Shown here: piece by piece, positions 56,364 through 64,000 of the stretch
Layout: every line of letters starts with the position of its first letter
Numbering within the stretch: position 1 is the first letter of the stretch
Assembly: GCA_010405405.1 (NCBI GenBank)
Contig: MU004238.1
Span: forward strand, 1,440,374-1,504,373
From: Microthyrium microscopicum
Taxonomy: Eukaryota > Ascomycota > Dothideomycetes > Microthyriales > Microthyriaceae
DNA: 64,000 nt
Direction of reading: 5' to 3'
The notes under the pieces: generated by a model
Databases searched by the model: none
What the model was told of the DNA's origin: nothing
The model's input: the letters and a program-made list of their open reading frames with translations, nothing else
Position numbers and translations under genes: made by a program

Positions 56364-56873
56364 ATGTCGAAAACTGGTGACGCTCCTGCTGGTAAACTCC
56401 TGAAATACACTTCTTATCTATTCAAGAACCCCAATATTTCCGAAAAGGAGTTTCATGATCATTGGAGGAATCATCATGCTCGCTATCCCCTGGAGGCATT
56501 CAAAAAGCATGGTGTTGTGAGATATACCCAATACCACTGCACTGAAGCAACACGAAACCTTCTCACACCAATGGTCGAAGGCAGGAAAAACAACCCAGCT
56601 GCTATCCTCAAAATGGAAATCCTACCGGTAGACGCAATCGTCCAGATTTGGTATGATAGCCAGGAAACATGGCAAGCGGTAGCTAAAGAGCCAATCTTCG
56701 GCAACGCCATCTTCGAGGATGAAGCATACTTATTCGATTGCTCTCGCTGTTACGCCACACTGGGATGGGAGGAGGATATGGTCGTAGACACCCAGATTGT
56801 TATGCCGGGAGATAGACTGTCCAGTTGTCAGTGTCAATGTCGGAAGTGCGATGCAGATTGCCCGGCAAAGTGA
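56364..56873 (+). CDS. EthD-domain protein with cysteine-cluster tail
   Basis: Single exon, 169 residues, ATG at 56364. Residues about 12-120 match the EthD dimeric alpha/beta barrel: LKYTSYLFKNPNISEKEFHDHW, RNHHARYPLEAFKKHG, VRYTQYHC, then DAIVQIWYDSQETWQAV and FEDEAYLFDCSRC. EthD proteins in fungi include dehydratases and monooxygenase-like enzymes of polyketide pathways as well as proteins of unknown role. The C-terminus carries a compact cysteine cluster (SSCQCQCRKCDADCPAK, spacing CxCxCxxCxxxC), not part of the usual domain. No other pathway genes are adjacent, so a metabolic assignment is not justified. Confidence 0.82.
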   Translation: MSKTGDAPAGKLLKYTSYLFKNPNISEKEFHDHWRNHHARYPLEAFKKHGVVRYTQYHCTEATRNLLTPMVEGRKNNPAAILKMEILPVDAIVQIWYDSQETWQAVAKEPIFGNAIFEDEAYLFDCSRCYATLGWEEDMVVDTQIVMPGDRLSSCQCQCRKCDADCPAK

Positions 56874-56917
56874 CGGTCACAATAGTTCCTGAAAAATGAT
56901 TTTGAATGCAGTTTTTA

Positions 56918-57861
<944 letters not shown>

Positions 57862-58859
57862 CTTGATGAGGTTTGTTCAGAATTTAGGTTAAGCGTAAGG
57901 CTTTGGTGTCAAGGTTTGTGGAATCTTTTGAAGTTGAGAGCTGTGAAGAGTGATGGAGGTTGAGAAGATCTTTGATACGAAGAGATAGCGGGGGAGGGGA
58001 GCTGTGATGCGGGATTTTTAGGATATAAAGGGGCCAAAATATGCGATAGGGGCTACCATAAACTACCCAAATATGCGCTATTACTCTCAACAGTCCTCTA
58101 GGACTTCTAACTCCATAAACTGGTTTGTGAAACGTGCTGCAAGACACAGGATGAGGGGAGCCATCATCTTCCTTGAAGAACCTGGTGCTCGAAACTCAGA
58201 GGTTAGAACACGTCGTTTGATGAGTTTTCCTATTTACACAAGCCACGATCTTAACCTAAACTGATCAAGCAGATGCTTTAGCGTCCTTGAATGGACCTGG
58301 CATCAGAGGCGATGAAGGTTTCGCTGAAGAGGTTGCTGCTGTTTTTGGTACAAGGCTGAAGAATAGAAGTGGCATGTGGCAGAGAAAGGTACTCTAGTTC
58401 ACTACATCACTGCAACTTTATGATTCCGCTGAATGAATTACAGCGCCGTGCCAGGATCGTATACCATGCTGTGGTCATCATAGAGCTAACTTGAAGTGTG
58501 AAGAGTGATAGAAATGCTGGGACATGCTTTGTGGTGGCTCAACTAGGGGCGGTTAGGATTGAGGTAATTGGTGTATTTTGATACCAGCTGCTAAGGATGC
58601 CCATCATAACACAGTCGTTATGTGAGTTGATATATGCCTTACAAGGTATATTGTTGATTTAACGATACCAGATTGAGGTGTCTTTCCGAACTTAGGAAAG
58701 TCGGTATATGATTTTCGGGACGTTGAAGTAAAAACCGCGGGACAATCTTATCTCCAACAGAATCATTCAACCTATAGCAACCATCTTATGACATGTAATT
58801 GCAATCTCAAAGTAAATCATCTTTCTCCTTGTACGCAGGAGGAGCCTCCCACGAAGAAT
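57862..58859. other. TPI promoter and intergenic region
   Basis: About 1 kb. The minus strand near 57862-58010 is CT-rich, typical of the leader of a highly expressed glycolytic gene. The remainder to 58859 is A/T-rich with no supported gene; a 63-codon plus-strand frame at 58073-58264 is not convincing. Confidence 0.5.
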
Positions 58860-59492
58860 CTAGCCCACAAGAATGACGTGCGGATGAACGTTTAAACAAT
58901 TTCTTGAACCCCTATCACCAGTACCCTTTGACATGTCTTGTTCTTGAGTTCCAGCAGACAATTCCGCAGCTGGGGACACTGCTTCCGGAAGACAGACCGA
59001 GGATGCTGCCAAAGCAGCTTTCTTTATCTCCTTCTCCTTCTCCTTCTCACGCTTCTCCGAAGCTTTCCGCTTTACGATCCACTCCCACAATGCCTGCTCA
59101 GCCATAAGCTTCACACTTGGACTGATTGTCTCCAGGCCACCATCCGAGCCTGAGTATGTTGGTGTATATAGCACAGATAGTTATTCGCGTGTCAAATCCC
59201 TTAGGCCTGCTCCGGATATGTAAATGGACGAAAGCATCTCATGCAACCAGCGGGTGTGTGCTGGCACTAGACCGTAGCGCTTCATGGTAAGCACATTCAT
59301 CATCCAGGATCGTACAGCCAGATAATCGCAACCAGTGATTGGTAAGGGCCTGGGCTTCTCGTCGTGAATCATGTAGTTGATATAGTCGAGGATGTCCTCA
59401 CTTGTTGCATCTGGATTATGAGTAGCCCAGTCATCACAAAGAAACCGGTAATGATTGTACTGGATCCCAGTTGTGGGTGTATTGACGGTCAT
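58860..59492 (-). CDS. Orphan protein with an in-frame TAA at codon 104
   Basis: From ATG at 59492 the frame reads 103 codons (MTVNTPTTGIQYNHYRFLCD...) and meets TAA at 59183-59181. The same frame then stays open for another 106 codons to TAG at 58862-58860. Both halves look protein-like. The first has a helical W/Y-rich segment (VRSWMMNVLTMKRYGLVPAH); the second starts LSVLYTPTYSGSDGG and has a charged helix (WEWIVKRKASEKREKEKEKE). The stop is followed by CTA. Possible readings are a 103-residue protein, readthrough to 210 residues, a nonsense mutation, or a poor-donor intron (GTCCAT to AATCAG) that would skip the stop. No domain is recognised. Confidence 0.5.
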
Positions 59493-60087
59493 GGTGGGTG
59501 GTGTTTTAGTAGATCCCTTCGATACTAATGTGGTGCGAAATTAAGGTTGATGTGACTGCTTTGCCGATAAGGGAACCGACTCTATCAGATATTAATGAAT
59601 TTTAGGCTTTTTGACCAAGCAAGAGGTAGTTCAAGTTCTACTTATGGCGGGCATCAAGTTAAGAGGCCAATGACTGCTCTTTATGATTGGAGGCTGTGCA
59701 ATAAATAATAAGACAGACTGCAGGTTGATTTGGCTGCCGGTTTATGAATGAGCCAAAACTTGTGCTCAGCCTTATTCAGTGACTTGCTCAGCCTGCATGG
59801 CCCTCGAAAGAAACCTATGTCCACTAATCGATGGGGAAAGAATACAGACAGTCACTCGCTCAACGTTGGCCCCCAATATCTCTTGGTTTGCTTGAACCAG
59901 CAACAATGGCCCACGAATTTGTGAGCTTTGATGACTACTCAGATATAACTCTAAAACAACGACGAGAATGGAGATCTACGGTGCTGCCAAGAGAAAGCTG
60001 CAATTGAGTCGTCCTGTGATGCCATGAAATGCACTATTCTCCATCAATTATTCTCTATAACAAATACTCTAACCGCCATCAGAGCTG
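59493..60087. other. Intergenic region, orphan-gene promoter and SPT10-like 3' flank
   Basis: About 600 bases between tandem minus-strand genes; no gene seen. Confidence 0.45.
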
Positions 60088-61743
60088 CTATTTTGACCAC
60101 CCACTGGTATCCATCGAAAGATCACTCAAGAAACCTGCCGCCACTGCATTTTCGTCCAAAAGAATATTTGGGTCAACAGGCATGTTTTCATAACCCATCA
60201 TATCCGGGATTGTTGTAGCAGGCATCGCCGCTGCTGCAGTTACCAAAGGCATCATACTTTGCTCGTCCATTGTAAACTGAGCACTTGTAGGTACTTGTAA
60301 AACACCACCCTCAGGCATGGTCGCTATTAGAATGCCAGGTTGTGAGGGTGTCGCAGTCTGGTTGATGGCTGAAAACTGCGACACCGGCATTTGGGTGAAA
60401 AGGACTGGTATGCCGTTGGCGGTGAGCATGTGCGGTTGTGCCGGGTTGATCATGGGAGCTGCACTTTTGCCTGGCTCGACACAATCCTGGCAGTTTTTGA
60501 TGACCAGTGTTGCCGTTTCTTTGATTCTAACCCAGTGATATCTCTCGGCAACTCGAGCGGTAGTCTTGTTGATACCTTCGTGGGCTAGTTCGTGCATCTC
60601 CCTGGCCACATCATATTGCCTCTGAGGATCTGATATCACTTCCTTATCCTTCAGATATAGCTTTTCCTCCTGCTGCCCTGAGGCATCCAAAGTGTTTTCG
60701 AGAATCAGTCGGTAATGTGTTGCTGCGCTTCTCAATCTCGACTTTTCGGCTCGAGTCGCACCATCTGGGTACTTTGCGTGCTTGAGATAATACTTGATTT
60801 TGTCGAACCGTTCGTCAGTGGCAAAGTCCTCCGGAGTTGTTGCATCAAGCTCCCGCCCGAATATGATGGCATCCACCGGCTCATCATGGCTCTTCAGATG
60901 ACCACATCCCTTGACCCTTCCAATCCTTTTGAACCCCAAAGCATCCCAAATCTTGCACGAGGCCACGTTCGTTTCATACACAAGATTGAAAACAGAATAC
61001 GTGTATCCTAGCTTGGGTGCCCACTCGACGTAAGTTTCTCCCATCAAACGTCCCACGCCACGATTCCTTGCTCCATCAGTGACCAGAAACGTCCCATTGC
61101 ACACATGGCTGCTGCGACCAGGATAATTCGGTTTGATGTAGAAACTGCCAATACACTCCTTTTCCCAGTCTGTCTCGACATAGAGGGTACCGCCAAGTTT
61201 GGTCAGCGCCTCCTCAGTGGTGGCACCCCAATCACCAAGAAGCATGATGGCGACAAAGTTGGAGAACCAGTAGGAGCCAAAGGCAGCCAAAGCCATTGGC
61301 TCTGTCATGGCATACGTATCGCCTTTCTCGATCTCGCGATTCATCTGCTTGCTAAGATACGACAGCAGCGAGAGCGGGATATAGGTGATGGAGTCCACGG
61401 GAATCAGCGTAGCACTGGTGATTCTATCTCGCAGTGTTACGCGCCTAGGTTGGATCTAGTCTGTTAGCATGATTCGGTAATAGAGTAGTAAAATGGCCAG
61501 TGATGCCATAGTGAACAGCATAAACGACACGTTCCCAGCAGGAAGACAGTTTTTTCCAGTTTACATTTGATGGCAGGACGTAACGGATGGCGCCCATCCT
61601 ACTTGAGAGTACTGGATAGGATGGCTTGACATGGGAATACTTACGGCATCAGGCAAGCCAGACGACGGGCCATCATACGGCGGTTCTCCCGAGGTCCGAT
61701 AAATTGGCTGTCGAGCCGGATCGTCAAGAACAGCCTTCAACAT
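60088..61743 (-). CDS. GNAT acetyltransferase with HHCC integrase-type zinc finger (SPT10-like)
   Basis: 488 residues, two exons (61743-61645 and 61455-60088; intron 189 nt with a TGCTAAC branch). The N-terminal GNAT domain (about 30-215) has TLRDRITSATLIPVD, the acetyl-CoA loop RNRGVGRLMG and NVASCKIWDALGFKRIGRV. Residues about 310-350 carry an H-x3-H...C-x2-C finger: MHELAHEGINKTTARVAERYHW then KNCQDC, as in retroelement integrases. Yeast Spt10 combines a GNAT domain with such a finger and binds histone-gene UAS elements, so a histone-gene regulator is likely. The C-terminus is low-complexity (Pro/Gln/Met/Ala) with an acidic end, resembling an activation domain. Confidence 0.82.
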
Positions 61744-62454
61744 AGTTAGTTCTCAGTCCATTATCAAATGATACAGGATTTCTACACTCATGATGATAAT
61801 TTTTGGGTGATTGATGAGCAGATAGCGAAAGTCATGAGTCGTAGACGTCGTTGAGCATAGTCTATAAGTGAAAATGAAATTGCAATTGCATAACAGTCAA
61901 GTAGCGAACGAAACTGGTTATCTTTGCCTGTTAACCATTGGATAAATAGTCAAGAAAGAGTAGGGCGTATGTAGTAGAATCTCAAAGAAGGAGTAAGAGT
62001 AAGGCTCTATGATCTATCTGTGTACAGGGCGGCCTCAGCCTTGTGAATCATGCATAGACCTTCTCGAAAGTGATGAGGCTGCAGGATTTGTAGTGAACAC
62101 CTCTGTACTCCAAAACTGGTCTGATAATTACAGTTGTGATGAGATCGGCGCCTAGATATCGTAGAAAACTCTGTGTTCCGAGTTCCCACATGCATTCAAC
62201 ATTGATACGGCAAGATCACGTGGGGTGCGAATACATTGATTGATTGATTGACTTGATGTGAAGACTTTCGACTAGAATCTGGTGTTTCTCCTAAACCAGT
62301 CGCAAGATCTATTATTTTCGGAGAATCATTTAAAACATATAATTAAAATCAAGTCATGAGGAAGTCCGAAGATTCGTCCTTCTCTTCAACGCATAAGCAT
62401 TTTGTCATTCAGCCGCCACTAGCAATTCTAGTATCCACTTGGACTTATATACTT
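61744..62454. other. Divergence-free intergenic stretch with TGAT microsatellite
   Basis: About 710 bases between two minus-strand genes (SPT10-like promoter, GGA 3' flank). It contains a short tetranucleotide run at 62235-62251 (four ATTG units). No gene seen; frame 62007-62195 is not convincing. Confidence 0.5.
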
Positions 62455-64000
62455 GCTGGCAGTCCATCAACACCTCCAGTATCTTCTTTCCGCTGCCCTC
62501 CCAACGAGTAACCAACTTTCCAGCGCATTCTGACTGTACTTCCTTGACCAGGCTGCACGCCTATAAGTCGGATCATTTGTGTGATACCCTCTTTCTGTGA
62601 TGGAGCAAGATTCAGCGACGACTGAGGCTCGAGCTTCAGTGAGTACGCCTAGTAAATTGTGAGTTCCACTCATGGCATATGATCTGACGACTTACCTTTG
62701 TCACTGCAACTTGAAATGTCAAATCCGAAATTGGATTTGGCGTATTGTTTGATACTTTACTTTTGATTTCTATCATGCCTTGTTGGCCGGCAGGTCGTGA
62801 CATCTCCCATGCTATCGTAATTGCACCAGATGTGAGTGTTAAAGCTGATGGTGCGACTGAAGGCACCGCAGAAGCGAACTCCCACTCGTCATCAGCTGCA
62901 GCTGGCGCAGCAGAACTGGGGGCAGTGGACTGCGGTATTTGTGGTGATTTCGCTGCTAGAACACTGGGTGGTTTGGTTGATTGTTGGAATTGGAAGGGTG
63001 ATGCTGTTCGTGAACCTTGAGATGAAGTTATAATGGCAAATGGATCTGGTTTGGGGACCACTGGAGCTGGCGCTGGAGCGTGCTGTTGCACTAACTGCGG
63101 GGACGATGGAGTGTCGAATAAAAGTTGAGGAGGAGGGCTGAAGACTGGTGGTTGGCTTTGTTGCGGTTGGCCAAAAAGACTGGTGATCTGGGCGTTCGAC
63201 ATGTGGTTCGTTTGGGATTGAGGCATGCCTATAGAATTAGTCCTGAATATAAACAAAAGCGAAAGTGAATCTACCGAATGAACTTGATGCTCCGCTTGTA
63301 ATTGGAAGTGAAATACTTCCACCCACTGGATCTGAAGGCGCATCTAGTGAGAGGCCAAGTAAGTCATCCTCGAGAGCATTTCCAGTGGACGTTGGAGCGC
63401 CGGAAGAGGCTGATGGTGCTGATTGGAATGCTTCATCGTCAGGCCCGCCTAGATCTATTAATGAAAGCTCATTATTAGGTCCTTTTGTGACTCCTGCTCC
63501 ACTGGTTCCTAGCGTTCCCTTGGGGATCCTGTTAGCGGCTTCAACATCTCCCTTCTTGATGAGTTTGTATCTTTCGATCGTCCTGTGGATACTATCATTA
63601 ATCTCCAGTAGCTTGGCGACTGCTTCGTGATCTTCCGATTCTTCTTCGCACATCTTTTGAATTTTTGGGTGAGCACTAATCAGGGAATTGGAAAGTTCCT
63701 ATACACTTGTTAGGCTGGTGGATTGTGACATAAGAATAGTGCTCACCTCGAACACATCGCCTTCTGTTAGCTGATCTCCTGCTTGATGTCTTTGCAGCAT
63801 GTCTTCGAGCAACTTTGCCTTTTGCTGAATTTTGCCAACTTCTTCTGCCGCTTTTGCTCTCCAATTGGTTTTATTCCGCGTGTCATAACCTGCCATGACT
63901 TTCATGAGTTTATTCGCCTCTTGTAGATCTTGAGGACCACCCCTTCTGATCAGCTCTTGAAGTTTTGCAGATTGCGCCTCTCGCTCCTCTTCTTCCATTT
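62455..64000 (-). CDS. GGA clathrin adaptor (N-terminal VHS domain beyond right edge)
   Basis: Arf-dependent clathrin adaptor of the trans-Golgi network that sorts cargo to endosomes. Exons in the window: 64000-63747 (continues beyond the edge), 63698-63275, 63228-62696 and 62648-62455. At the edge the frame reads MEEEEREAQSAKLQELIRRGGPQDLQEA, the linker and first GAT helix after VHS. The GAT domain (about 130 residues) continues KLMKVMAGYDTRN...LLEDMLQRHQ..ELSNSLISAHPKIQKM..LLEINDSIHRTIERYK. A hinge rich in Pro/Gln/Ser follows, with LIDLG and LLGLSLD clathrin-box-like strings. The C-terminal gamma-adaptin ear starts near SALTLTSGAITIAWEM and ends GVDGLPASI. All introns are 47-52 nt and in phase. 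Confidence 0.93.

Overview
This window is nuclear DNA of a filamentous ascomycete (Pezizomycotina). Nearly every gene is a eukaryotic housekeeping gene. Introns are mostly 44-75 nt, with GTAAGT/GTATGT-type donors and CTAAC/CTGAC-like branch points a few bases before the acceptor. An Argonaute, a PalB calpain and a UNC-50 protein fit a mould. Leotiomycetes is my guess but I cannot prove it. I see no rRNA, tRNA, CRISPR array, transposon or repeat island. Genes lie about 2-2.5 kb apart on both strands, except in an emptier stretch at about 11.3-15.5 kb.

Layout by position. 1-2827 (-): pH-signalling calpain palB/RIM13, cut by the left edge. 4346-5513 (+): peroxisomal adenine-nucleotide carrier. 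6489-7367 (+): PP28/PDAP1 phosphoprotein. 8271-11291 (-): Argonaute with a probable long spliced leader up to about 12.4 kb. 11.3-15.5 kb: gene-poor, with two weak small-gene candidates. 15603-17365 (+): acidic coiled-coil DUF2786-like protein flanked by its own repeats. 18091-19890 (-): FHA-RING ubiquitin ligase. 20909-22704 (+): mitochondrial processing peptidase alpha. 22912-23452 (-) and 24005-28963 (+): MED11 and TAF5, divergent. 29375-29810 (-) and 30254-31802 (+): prefoldin 6 and VPS4, divergent. 32220-33947 (+): prenylcysteine oxidase. 34116-35194 (-): UNC-50/GMH1. 35926-37554 (-): COX10. 38028-40094 (-): mRNA 5'-triphosphatase. 41502-45196 (+): RPN2. 45422-46199 (-): SDR. 46743-50071 (-): ADP1-type ABCG transporter. 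50526-52097 (+): RluA-type tRNA pseudouridine synthase. 52162-53392 (-): Gfo/Idh/MocA oxidoreductase. 53874-55445 (+): F-box/LRR-like protein. 56364-56873 (+): EthD protein. 57022-57861 (-): triosephosphate isomerase. 58860-59492 (-): orphan gene with an in-frame TAA. 60088-61743 (-): SPT10-like acetyltransferase with an integrase-type zinc finger. 62455->64000 (-): GGA clathrin adaptor, cut by the right edge.

The genes do not form a pathway cluster. Loose themes are endosome/Golgi traffic (palB, VPS4, UNC-50, GGA), RNA polymerase II transcription (MED11, TAF5, CET1, SPT10-like) and mitochondria (MPP alpha, COX10).

The most striking observation is in TAF5. Its first intron is about 2.7 kb, against roughly 50 nt for the others, and it contains a same-strand Q/S/P-rich open frame of 744 codons built of about 21-22-residue degenerate repeats. 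The frame has in-phase potential splice sites at both ends, so it could be a giant glutamine-rich cassette exon of a core TFIID subunit. Other notable items are a 19-bp 5'-leader repeat before the DUF2786-like gene, an in-frame TAA followed by CTA, a spliced Argonaute leader with a coding-looking exon, paired CCTCGG motifs upstream of the peroxisomal carrier, and a cysteine-cluster tail on an EthD protein.
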